Assembly (NCBI GenBank): GCA_017470325.1
Contig: JAFUES010000012.1
Location: 1-24,730, forward strand
Length of the DNA stretch: 24,730 nt
Reading direction: 5' to 3'
From: Oscillospiraceae bacterium
Lineage (GTDB): Bacteria > Bacillota_A > Clostridia > Oscillospirales > Oscillospiraceae
The notes under the pieces: model-generated
What the model saw: the letters and a program-made list of their open reading frames with translations, nothing else
Database searches by the model: none
Told to the model about the DNA's origin: nothing
Translations under genes and position numbers: made by a program
Part shown: positions 15,483 to 22,969 of the stretch, one piece after another
How positions within the stretch are numbered: the stretch's first letter is position 1
Layout: each line of letters starts with the position of its first letter

Positions 15483-16616
15483 ATGGCCTTTGAACATTAC
15501 ATTCGCAGCGGGAGCAAGCTGCTGCGCTGCGGTTATACCACAGGGACCTGCGCCGCCCTGGCTGCGGCAGGCGCCACAGAGCTGCTGCTGACCGACAAGG
15601 CGCCGGAGACCGTCCGCCTGGTAACGCCCAAGGGACTCCCCGTTGAGGTCGCCCTGGAGGACTGCCGCCTGATGGAGGGCGGCGCCGGCTGCGCGGTCCG
15701 GAAGGACGCGGGAGACGACCCGGATGTGACGGACGGCATGCTGATCTGCGCCACTGTAAAAAGAACAGACCGTGGGATCGTGATCGACGGCGGTGAAGGA
15801 GTGGGCCGGGTCACTAAGCCCGGCCTGGATCAGCCCGTTGGGGCGGCGGCCATCAACAGCGTGCCGCGGAAGATGATCGCCTCCGCTGTGGAAGACCGCT
15901 GTGCGGCGTTGGGCTATGCCGGCGGGCTGCAGATCTGCATCTCGGTTCCCCGCGGGGATGCCGTCGCAAAGAAAACCTTCAATCCCATGATGGGGATTGA
16001 GGGGGGCATCTCCATTCTGGGGACCTCCGGCATCGTGGAACCCATGAGCGAGCAGGCCATCGTGGACACCATCGCGGTGGAGGCCAGACAGGCAAGGCTC
16101 CACAACGACAAGGTGATCCTGGTACCGGGCAATTACGGTATGGATTTTTTGCTACGGGAATACCCGGAGCTTATGAAGCTGCCCACCGTCAAGGTCTCAA
16201 ACTTTATCGGAGACAGCCTGGATATCGCGTCGCTGGAGGGCTTTCAGGCCGCACTGTTGGTGGGACATATCGGGAAACTGGTCAAGCTGGCGGGCGGCAT
16301 CATGAACACCCATTCCAGGACGGCAGATGGGAGGATGGAGCTCTTCTGTGCACATGCCGCGGTCTGCGGCGCGGGCCGTGCCGTCTGTGAAGCTCTGATG
16401 GACCAAGTCACTACCGATGGCTGTATCGCCGTGTTGGATCAGATAGGGCTGCGAAAAGCAGTTCTGGATAGCCTGTTGCGTGCCATCCAGAAGCACCTGG
16501 CCCATCGCTGCGGCGATCGGCTGCAGGTGGGTGCCGTCGTCTTTTCCAATGAATATGGATTGCTGGGTATGACAGAGGGCGCGGCGGAGCTGCTGAAGCA
16601 GTGGAAAGAAGAGTAG
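15483..16616 (+). CDS. cbiD: Cobalt-precorrin-5B C1-methyltransferase
   Basis: CbiD methylates C1 of the ring in the anaerobic pathway and has no counterpart of the same fold in the aerobic one, so it marks the oxygen-independent route. The 377-residue product opens with the family signature LRCGYTTGTCAALAA (about 14-28), followed by VRKDAGDDPDVTDG, GEGVGRVTKPGLDQPVG, AAINSVPRKMI and SILGTSGIVEPMSE. KLAGGIMNTHSRTADGRME lies in the second half. ATG 15483 has AAGGA at 15471-15475 with good spacing. The gap to the cysteine-rich gene is 3 nt. Confidence 0.97.
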   Translation: MAFEHYIRSGSKLLRCGYTTGTCAALAAAGATELLLTDKAPETVRLVTPKGLPVEVALEDCRLMEGGAGCAVRKDAGDDPDVTDGMLICATVKRTDRGIVIDGGEGVGRVTKPGLDQPVGAAAINSVPRKMIASAVEDRCAALGYAGGLQICISVPRGDAVAKKTFNPMMGIEGGISILGTSGIVEPMSEQAIVDTIAVEARQARLHNDKVILVPGNYGMDFLLREYPELMKLPTVKVSNFIGDSLDIASLEGFQAALLVGHIGKLVKLAGGIMNTHSRTADGRMELFCAHAAVCGAGRAVCEALMDQVTTDGCIAVLDQIGLRKAVLDSLLRAIQKHLAHRCGDRLQVGAVVFSNEYGLLGMTEGAAELLKQWKEE

Positions 16617-16619
16617 AGT

Positions 16620-17612
16620 ATGCAAGAAAAGATCGCTTTGATCTCCTTTACGGAGTGGGGAGCGGAAACGGCGAGATCCATACAGACCGTTTTGGGCGGA
16701 GATCACACAGCAGCAGACAGGGAAGTATCCTTTTCCCTGTCAGATTGGGCGGAGCAAGCGTTTACAAGGTACACGGCCCTTATTTTCGTGGGCGCGGCGG
16801 GGATCGCTGTCCGGGCGATCTCTCCCTGGATCCGGAGCAAAGCTTCAGATCCGGCAGTGCTTTGTGTCGATGAGGCGGGCCGCTTTGTGATCCCCTTGCT
16901 GTCCGGCCATCTGGGCGGCGCCAACGCTCTGGCGGAGAAGCTGGCGGAGCGCCTGGGTGCCACTGCGGTGATCACCACGGCTACGGATCTGCGCCATGCT
17001 TTCGCTGTGGACCTGTGGGCGAAAAAGCAGGGGATGACTGTTTTGCAGCCTGAGCGGATCAAAACCGTATCCAGCAAGGTGCTGCGGGGAGAGCAGATCC
17101 AAATCGCCTGTCCCTGGCCGGTCGCGGGAGTCCTGCCATCGGAAGTACAGCTCGCAGACAGCGGAGACGTGGTCGTTGCTTACCGACCGCAGCAGGGGAC
17201 GGCGCTGCAGTTGGTGCCGCGGGTCCTGTATCTGGGGATCGGCTGCAGGCGTGGGACGAATGCGGAGCATCTGGAATCGGTTTTTCAGCGCTTTTGCAGC
17301 GAGAGAAAGCTCCTGCCGCAGGCGATCTGCGGTGCGGCTTCCATCGATGTAAAAGCGGATGAGCCGGGCCTTACCGCCTTCTGTCAAAGCCATGCCTGGC
17401 CGCTGGCCTTCTTTGACGCGGAGACGCTGGCGTCCTTGGAAGGAGATTTTTCCACATCGGAGTTCGTCAGAAACACCGTGGGTGTGGACAATGTATGTGA
17501 GCGAAGCGCCGTGCTGGCAAGCGGCGGGGAACTGATCGAGAAGAAATATGCGTATGACGGTGTGACCTTCGCGCTGGCGTTGCGCACACCTAAGCTGGAT
17601 TGGAGTTGGTAA
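16620..17612 (+). CDS. cbiG: Cobalt-precorrin-5A hydrolase
   Basis: CbiG opens the delta-lactone of cobalt-precorrin-5A and releases acetaldehyde, the C2 fragment lost during ring contraction in the anaerobic route. The 330-residue product has the N-terminal and central region with IFVGAAGIAVRAI and the hallmark LSGHLGGANALAE (about 94-106). The C-terminal CbiG domain has LYLGIGCRRGTNAEHLE, the SIDVKADEPGL segment and VCERSAVLASGG. The start ATG is 3 nt after cbiD with only a weak purine-rich site ahead, consistent with coupled translation. It directly precedes cbiH, which acts just before it in the pathway. Confidence 0.96.
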   Translation: MQEKIALISFTEWGAETARSIQTVLGGDHTAADREVSFSLSDWAEQAFTRYTALIFVGAAGIAVRAISPWIRSKASDPAVLCVDEAGRFVIPLLSGHLGGANALAEKLAERLGATAVITTATDLRHAFAVDLWAKKQGMTVLQPERIKTVSSKVLRGEQIQIACPWPVAGVLPSEVQLADSGDVVVAYRPQQGTALQLVPRVLYLGIGCRRGTNAEHLESVFQRFCSERKLLPQAICGAASIDVKADEPGLTAFCQSHAWPLAFFDAETLASLEGDFSTSEFVRNTVGVDNVCERSAVLASGGELIEKKYAYDGVTFALALRTPKLDWSW

Positions 17613-17613
17613 G

Positions 17614-18342
17614 GTGGCAAAGCTGTATGTGGTGGGGATCGGCCCCGGCGACGGGTTGCATATGACCGCACAGGCGCGGCAGGCTATCGACGCTGCGGAT
17701 ATCCTCTGTGGCTATACGGTGTACGTGGAGCTGCTTCGCCCGCTCTATCCGGACAAAGAAATATACAGCACAGGGATGAGAGGAGAGCTGGAGCGCTGCC
17801 GCTGGGCATTGGAAGCCGCGGCTTCAGGCCGCAGTGTGGCCCTCGTCTGCAGCGGAGACGCCGGGATCTACGGGATGGCGAGTCCCGTTCTGCAGATGGC
17901 GGGGGGGTATCCGGATGCTGCGATCGAGATCATCCCCGGACTTACGGCGGCGTCTTCCGGCGCGGCCTTGTTGGGGGCCCCTCTGGGACATGACTTCTGT
18001 GTCATTTCCCTGTCCGACCTGTTGACCCCATGGGAGATCATTGAAAAGCGGCTTCTCTGTGCCGCCCGGGGGGATTTTGCCATCTGTCTGTACAATCCGG
18101 CGTCTCGGCACAGACCGGATTTTCTGCGGCGTGCCTGTGAGATCCTGCTGGCTGAGAGATCGCCGGAAACGGTCTGCGGCCTGGCACAAAACATAGGTCG
18201 CGAAGGGGAGCGCTGGCAGATCCTCCGTCTGCGGGAACTGGCCGGAGCGGAGGCAGATATGTTCACGACTGTTTTCATCGGCTCTTCACAGACCCGGCAG
18301 GAGGGAGACAGAATGGTCACGCCCAGAGGATACATGTTATGA
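17614..18342 (+). CDS. cbiH: Cobalt-precorrin-3 C17-methyltransferase
   Basis: CbiH (CobJ) methylates C17 and triggers ring contraction to cobalt-precorrin-4. The 242-residue product has the tetrapyrrole methylase fold, with VVGIGPGDG (6-14), DILCGYTVYVELL, VCSGDAGIYGMAS (78-90) and IPGLTAASSGAALLGAPLGHDF. Further on are CLYNPASRHRP, with its tyrosine-asparagine-proline element, and the C-terminal TTVFIGSSQT. The start is GTG, preceded by GGAG at 17602-17605 with 8-nt spacing, and is 1 nt after the cbiG stop. The CbiJ gene follows with a 4-nt overlap. Confidence 0.96.
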   Translation: MAKLYVVGIGPGDGLHMTAQARQAIDAADILCGYTVYVELLRPLYPDKEIYSTGMRGELERCRWALEAAASGRSVALVCSGDAGIYGMASPVLQMAGGYPDAAIEIIPGLTAASSGAALLGAPLGHDFCVISLSDLLTPWEIIEKRLLCAARGDFAICLYNPASRHRPDFLRRACEILLAERSPETVCGLAQNIGREGERWQILRLRELAGAEADMFTTVFIGSSQTRQEGDRMVTPRGYML

Positions 18343-19088
18343 GGATCGTACTATTCAGCGGAACGACTGAGGGCCGAGAACTTTCAGAGCGTCTTGCGGC
18401 CCTGGGCGCAGATGTTTTGGTATCCGTTGCCACAGAGTATGGCAGTGAAGAACAGGGCAATGTTCCCGGCGTCCGGACCCATGTCGGTCCCTTAACCCGG
18501 GAGGAAAAGATCGAGCTTTTGCGGAAGGCCGACCTGTGTATAGACGCCACACATCCCTATGCGACCCATGTGACCGCCTCAGTCCGGGAGGCCTGTGCTT
18601 CGGCGGGCTGTGAATACCGGCGCCTGCTCCGGGAAAAAACGCCGATAGAAGATGCTGCGGTAGTAACAGTGGAGAGTGCTGCCCAGGCGGCGCAGTGGCT
18701 GCAGGATACAGAGGGCAACATCCTTCTGACCACCGGGGCCAAGGAACTGCAGAACTATGCCGCGCTGGGCGCGGACCGGCTGTATCCGAGGGTTCTGCCC
18801 AGCCATGAGGCGCTGCGCTCCTGTGAGGCGCTGGGGATCCCCCATCGCAACATCATCGCCATGCAGGGGCCTTTTACCCGGGAAATGAACGAGGCGACGA
18901 TCCGGCAGTATCGGATCCGGTACCTGGTCAGCAAGGACGGCGGCTCTCCAGGCGGCTTTCCGGAGAAAGCCGAAGCGGCCAAAGCCACGGGAGCACAGAT
19001 TGTGCTGATCCGGCGGCCGGAGGAGACGGGGGAGAGCTTTCAGCAGATCCTGGATGCCTGCAAAGACCGGCTATCCCCAGCGGAATAA
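18339..19088 (+). CDS. cbiJ: Cobalt-precorrin-6A reductase
   Basis: CbiJ (CobK) reduces cobalt-precorrin-6A to 6B with a nicotinamide nucleotide. The 249-residue product has the N-terminal FSGTTEGRELSERLA motif, DATHPYATHVTASVREAC, LLTTGAKEL, the MQGPFTREMNEA segment and KDGGSPGGFPEKAEAA near the C-terminus, all typical of the family. The ATG overlaps the cbiH stop by 4 nt. It is the last gene of the operon; a strong hairpin with a short T-run begins 20 nt after the stop codon. Confidence 0.94.
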   Translation: MRIVLFSGTTEGRELSERLAALGADVLVSVATEYGSEEQGNVPGVRTHVGPLTREEKIELLRKADLCIDATHPYATHVTASVREACASAGCEYRRLLREKTPIEDAAVVTVESAAQAAQWLQDTEGNILLTTGAKELQNYAALGADRLYPRVLPSHEALRSCEALGIPHRNIIAMQGPFTREMNEATIRQYRIRYLVSKDGGSPGGFPEKAEAAKATGAQIVLIRRPEETGESFQQILDACKDRLSPAE

Positions 19089-19107
19089 AATGAATCTGAG
19101 AAGAATC

Positions 19108-19146
19108 AAGTCCCAGCCTGTGCAATCATAACGGGCTGGGACTTTT
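19108..19146 (+). terminator. Intrinsic terminator of the cobalamin operon
   Basis: AAGTCCCAGCC (19108-19118) pairs perfectly with GGCTGGGACTT (19134-19144) over 11 bp around a 15-nt loop, and is followed by T residues to 19146. The T-run is short (four including the stem), but the GC-rich stem and its place 20 nt after cbiJ make a terminator the best reading. Confidence 0.75.
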
Positions 19147-19217
19147 CATGGGGACGGATTCTTTCTTTCCGAATAGAATGCTTTAGGGGCCTTGCCCCGG
19201 GAAAGGAAGGATCTGTT

Positions 19218-20492
19218 TTGAAGATATATGTTGTCAGGAGTGGGGATACTCTATACGATATCGCACGTCGTTTTTCGGTCCCCGTGGAAGATATCATCTA
19301 TGCGAATCAATTGCAAAACCCAGCACTGCTGATGGTGGGCCAAGCGTTGGTGATCCCTCATGGCGAGACACACTATACCGTGCGCTCCGGGGATACCCTC
19401 TACGCCATCGCCCGCCGGTACGGGATCTCTCTGCAGCGCTTGATCGCGGCCAATCCTCAGCTTGAAAATCCCAACAGGCTCAGGATCGGACAGATCATCA
19501 ACATCCCCCTGGGGATGGAGTACTTGGGAGAGATGCTGGTCAACGGTTATATCACAGACGCGTCGGATGCGACACTGACGGATTCGCTGCCTTATCTGAG
19601 TTTTCTGTCGCCGTTCAGCTATCGGGCCGATTTGCAGGGCAATCTCACCCCTACGTTCCGGGTGAATACGAATCTCTCCGCTGCCCAGCGTACTGCAAAT
19701 TTGCTGACGCTGACGAATCTGCGCGCACAGGGGGGCTTTTCCAGTGATATCGCCCATGCGATCTTTACCGATCAGCAGGTGCAGGATGCTTTCCTTGAGC
19801 AGGTAGAGGATATCCTGTCGCAGGGCGGATACTATGGGGTGAATCTGGATTTCGAGTATGTATATCCCTTTGACCGAGAAAGCTATAACCAGTTTCTTGG
19901 TCGAATCACAGAGCGGATGCACCGTTTGGGCTATATCGTTGTGACGGCCTTGGCGCCTAAGCTCTCCGACGCCCAGCAAGGCCTGCTTTATACTGCTCAT
20001 GACTATGCATTTCACGGTCAAACAGCGGATCATGTGGTGCTGATGACCTATGAATGGGGGTATACATACGGCCCCGCTATGGCCGTTTCACCCCTGAATA
20101 TGGTTCGGAAGGTACTGGATTACGCAGTGAGCGTAATGCCGGCAGGCAAGATCCTGCTGGGCATTCCAAACTATGGCTATGACTGGACGCTGCCCTTCAC
20201 ACAGGGGAGTGCGGCGAGACCTCTCAGCAATGTGGCCGCGGTCACCCTTGCCGGACAGCGGCGCGTGCAGATCCAGTTTGACGAGACCGCACAGGCACCG
20301 TTTTTCCGTTATGCGGATGACAATGGCCGCCAGCATGAGGTGTGGTTCGAAGACGTGCGTAGCCTCAAAGCGAAGTATGCGCTGGTCGCCGAATATGGCC
20401 TTGCGGGCATCAGTTACTGGAATCTCAATACGTTGTTTCGCACCAACTTCCTGGTGCTGGAATCCATGTACAGTGTGGAGAAGCTGCTTTGA
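19218..20492 (+). CDS. sleL: LysM-GH18 spore peptidoglycan hydrolase (SleL/YaaH type)
   Basis: The 424-residue protein has two LysM domains (about 2-46 and 52-97) and a glycoside hydrolase family 18 domain (about 105-420). The GH18 active-site strand is GVNLDFEYVYP, with Asp211 and the likely acid Glu213. MTYEWG and GLAGISYWNLN are other GH18 elements. Length and order of domains match Bacillus SleL/YaaH, N-acetylglucosaminidases that degrade spore cortex fragments. No signal peptide is present, as expected for a protein made in the mother cell and deposited on the spore. The start is TTG with AAGGAAGG at 19203-19210 and 7-nt spacing. A small hairpin GGGGC-CTT-GCCCC (19186-19198) lies just upstream. 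I could not find a convincing sporulation-sigma promoter. Confidence 0.88.
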   Translation: MKIYVVRSGDTLYDIARRFSVPVEDIIYANQLQNPALLMVGQALVIPHGETHYTVRSGDTLYAIARRYGISLQRLIAANPQLENPNRLRIGQIINIPLGMEYLGEMLVNGYITDASDATLTDSLPYLSFLSPFSYRADLQGNLTPTFRVNTNLSAAQRTANLLTLTNLRAQGGFSSDIAHAIFTDQQVQDAFLEQVEDILSQGGYYGVNLDFEYVYPFDRESYNQFLGRITERMHRLGYIVVTALAPKLSDAQQGLLYTAHDYAFHGQTADHVVLMTYEWGYTYGPAMAVSPLNMVRKVLDYAVSVMPAGKILLGIPNYGYDWTLPFTQGSAARPLSNVAAVTLAGQRRVQIQFDETAQAPFFRYADDNGRQHEVWFEDVRSLKAKYALVAEYGLAGISYWNLNTLFRTNFLVLESMYSVEKLL

Positions 20493-20504
20493 AGCCGTGA
20501 AAAT

Positions 20505-20530
20505 AAAAAGCCGCCAATCGGCGGCTTTTT
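20505..20530. terminator. Bidirectional intrinsic terminator between convergent genes
   Basis: AAAAAGCCGCC (20505-20515) pairs with GGCGGCTTTTT (20520-20530), an 11-bp stem with a 4-nt loop. A T-run occurs at the 3' end on either strand, so it can stop transcription from sleL and from the leftward envelope operon whose last stop codon is at 20542. Confidence 0.92.
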
Positions 20531-20541
20531 GTGTATATGCT

Positions 20542-21921
20542 TCAGTCGACAGCGGACATCGCCAGGGCGATCCAGCCGGTATCAGCCAGCTGGAAAGCCA
20601 GTTCATAGGCACTCTGTAGACCATAGTTGTATGCTTCATCCCTTGCGGAAAAGCTGATATCCGCGTCATAACGCACAGTGCAGATGAAGCAGCGGTTGTT
20701 GAGATAGCGGAAATTGTCATAATGCAGATCCGCAAATTCCGTCTGACTGTAAGGCGCCCAGATCATAGCGTCCCGGGATTGGGCCACATAGTCATACAGC
20801 GCGGTGCCCGGCCGGATCCGGTCCAGCAGATCATAGTACCGGCTTTCGTTGAAGGCGGAAGAGGTATAGGTGACGAACAGCTGGAAGAAGCGCTCCGCAT
20901 AGGGCTGCAGGAGGGCGGCGGCCTCCGGGTCGTTCTCATAGAAGAAGCGGTATTGCCCGTCGGCGGAGATGACAGGACGCAGCGCATGGCCCAGTTCATC
21001 CACAGCGGAGACCTCAGGCGTCCCATAAAGATCGGGGAGCACATAGGTATAGCACAGGTAATCGGTCGTGACCATGGCGGACAGACCTTCCATGATCCCG
21101 GCATTCGCCTGGGCATCTGCAGGATCGAGCTCAAGACCGCCTGCAAAAACGCGGATGCCGGCAGGCGCGGTGATAAGCAGAGCATGCTTTTCCCGGGCGG
21201 CCGCATCGGCGCTCAGTTGGTCGTCTCCCGTCTGGCGCAGAGGGATATCCGCCCCATCCCGGTCAGTCAAAGCCAGGTCTCCATACAGAGGTCCGATCTT
21301 GTAATGGCTGAAGGAGGTGGCTGGAGAGAAACGACTTTCTGCTTCTGTCAGATCCGGCGGCGCTTCGTGATCTGCCAGATCATCTGCGGCCAGCGGGATG
21401 CCGTTCAGATAGAGCTCCTGCTGATCCAGCGCGTAGATGGACAGATACATGGACCGCAGAGAACTGGTAAAATCTCCGGTGTGGACGCTGTCCAGCTTCC
21501 AGCCGTGGCGGCCGAAGGCATGCCTTGTACCGTCATCGGTCAAGGTCACGGTGCAGAGTCTGGCGCGGTCCACACTGACTATATAATCGGCCCGATCAGT
21601 AACACCGGGGTGCTTTTCCTGCTCAAATCGCAGCGCACCATCCAGCGCCAGACCAGAAAGATACTGCTGATAGAGCGCAGCGGGATCTTCATACTGACTG
21701 ACAGGCAGGTCGCTGTCCACTTCTATTTGCTCCAAGAGCTTCTGCCCGGTCATGGAGGACATGAACTCCTCCATATAGAGCTCTGGCCTGGTGGCCTCAT
21801 AGACCCCCAGATACCGGTAAAACACAAGACACCCGATCAGTCCCAGCAGCAGAAGGGCAAGGGCCCATATGACGAGAAAACGCGTCCAGGTCAGAGAAAG
21901 CCCCTTCTTTTCCTTATTCAT
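20542..21921 (-). CDS. Unrecognised single-pass membrane protein
   Basis: I do not recognise this 459-residue protein. It has a basic N-terminus (MNKEKKG), one hydrophobic helix (about 14-36) and a long extracytoplasmic part that is acidic and rich in Tyr, Leu and Asp. The last about 110 residues (from FFQLFVTYTSS to the end) alternate helices and strands with many aromatic residues and could be an NTF2-like fold, but that is a guess. I chose ATG 21921 because GGGAGG lies 8 nt upstream. A GTG at 21930 would abut that site. The ATG overlaps the upstream glycosidase-family gene by 8 nt, so the two are translated together and may act together at the cell surface. Confidence 0.85.
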   Translation of the reverse strand: MNKEKKGLSLTWTRFLVIWALALLLLGLIGCLVFYRYLGVYEATRPELYMEEFMSSMTGQKLLEQIEVDSDLPVSQYEDPAALYQQYLSGLALDGALRFEQEKHPGVTDRADYIVSVDRARLCTVTLTDDGTRHAFGRHGWKLDSVHTGDFTSSLRSMYLSIYALDQQELYLNGIPLAADDLADHEAPPDLTEAESRFSPATSFSHYKIGPLYGDLALTDRDGADIPLRQTGDDQLSADAAAREKHALLITAPAGIRVFAGGLELDPADAQANAGIMEGLSAMVTTDYLCYTYVLPDLYGTPEVSAVDELGHALRPVISADGQYRFFYENDPEAAALLQPYAERFFQLFVTYTSSAFNESRYYDLLDRIRPGTALYDYVAQSRDAMIWAPYSQTEFADLHYDNFRYLNNRCFICTVRYDADISFSARDEAYNYGLQSAYELAFQLADTGWIALAMSAVD

Positions 21922-22951
21922 TTCCGGCACCTCCCGTCATGACAAGGAAGGCCGTGGGCAGCTTGCGCGGCCCCACGATGGAGGAGGAGTTGTTGACAGT
22001 CTCGCCCTCATAGACCATGGTGGAGGAGGAGCCGCCGTCCAGGTTTCCGGCGTTGACGGCGCCATATTCCAGCATAATGCTGCACACATCCTCCATGGTG
22101 GCGCCCAAAGTGCCGATGCTGCGTCCGTCCAGGACCAGCAACAAAAGCGCGCCGTCCGCCCGCTGACCTAGGGCCGTGCGGGGATTGATGCCGCCGCCCA
22201 GATTTTGCTGCTGGATCTCGCCGTTGATGATCAGGGCGGAAGCCAGACCGTCATGGGTCACAAAGCTGACCGCCCAGCGAAGTCCGGCATCCAGCGCCTC
22301 CTGCCCGGTCATGGGTCCCACATGAAGGATCCCTTCCCGGTCCAGCCCGATCACATGGTAGCGCTGAGAGCTGTCGCCCCAGAGGATAACGCCGTCGCTG
22401 ATCACAAGCCCGGTGGGCTTGCTGCCGTTGCCGCGGCCGCCCTCGTCCTCAAAGCCGCCTGCGTTGATGCCCGCGACAGCCTGGTATTTTTCGACCATTT
22501 CTGTAAGCGGGAGGCCCGGCGCGGAGCCCAGATTGTCGGCGGTACCCAGGATCACTTGCCGGGGATCGTGTACGATCAGCAGCTTGCCCTTGCAGGTGCC
22601 TTCAGCGATGTCGATCAGTTCCAGGCTTTCGGTCTCCTGACTCTGCGAGTCGGAGAAATGAATCAAATTGGTATTGACCGCGGTCTCCTCCGAGGGGGCC
22701 GCGGCGATCGTGATATATGGCTCCAGCTCCTCTTCGCTGAGGAAGATGTTCGATACCCAGCGAATGGCGCTGGTCTCCCGTACCGAGCGGCAGAACATGC
22801 CGGTGACCGTAGGGGAGGGGCCCCGCTCCAGGACCCAGACCACGCCCAGCAGGATCAGCAGAAGACAGAGCAGTGTTACTGCCAGAAAGGACAGGACCCG
22901 GCGGAGCATGCCGGGAGAGGATGCTCTCTCCCGGGAAGTTGATGATTGCAT
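21914..22951 (-). CDS. Membrane-anchored phosphodiester glycosidase (NAGPA-like) family protein
   Basis: This 345-residue protein has one N-terminal membrane helix (about 19-41) and an extracytoplasmic domain of the phosphodiester glycosidase family (PF09992, related to the uncovering enzyme that removes N-acetylglucosamine from phosphodiesters). Motifs seen are VAGINAGGF (159-167), GLVISDGVILWGD, NPRTALGQRADGALLLLVLDGR, and the hallmark GNLDGGSSSTMVYEG (302-316) with Asp305. In bacteria such domains are linked to cell-wall or exopolysaccharide phosphodiesters; the substrate here is unknown. The ATG has AAGGAG 7 nt upstream. It is the middle gene of a leftward operon: 18 nt separate it from the lipoprotein gene upstream and it overlaps the gene downstream. 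Confidence 0.9.
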   Translation of the reverse strand: MQSSTSRERASSPGMLRRVLSFLAVTLLCLLLILLGVVWVLERGPSPTVTGMFCRSVRETSAIRWVSNIFLSEEELEPYITIAAAPSEETAVNTNLIHFSDSQSQETESLELIDIAEGTCKGKLLIVHDPRQVILGTADNLGSAPGLPLTEMVEKYQAVAGINAGGFEDEGGRGNGSKPTGLVISDGVILWGDSSQRYHVIGLDREGILHVGPMTGQEALDAGLRWAVSFVTHDGLASALIINGEIQQQNLGGGINPRTALGQRADGALLLLVLDGRSIGTLGATMEDVCSIMLEYGAVNAGNLDGGSSSTMVYEGETVNNSSSIVGPRKLPTAFLVMTGGAGNE

Positions 22952-22969
22952 AGGAAAGCTCCTTGGCGA

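Noticed and set aside
14502..16103. A 533-codon open frame on the minus strand opposite cbiC and cbiD
   Set aside because: It runs antisense through three well-supported genes, is rich in His, Gln and Arg as expected of shadow frames, and has no recognisable domain.
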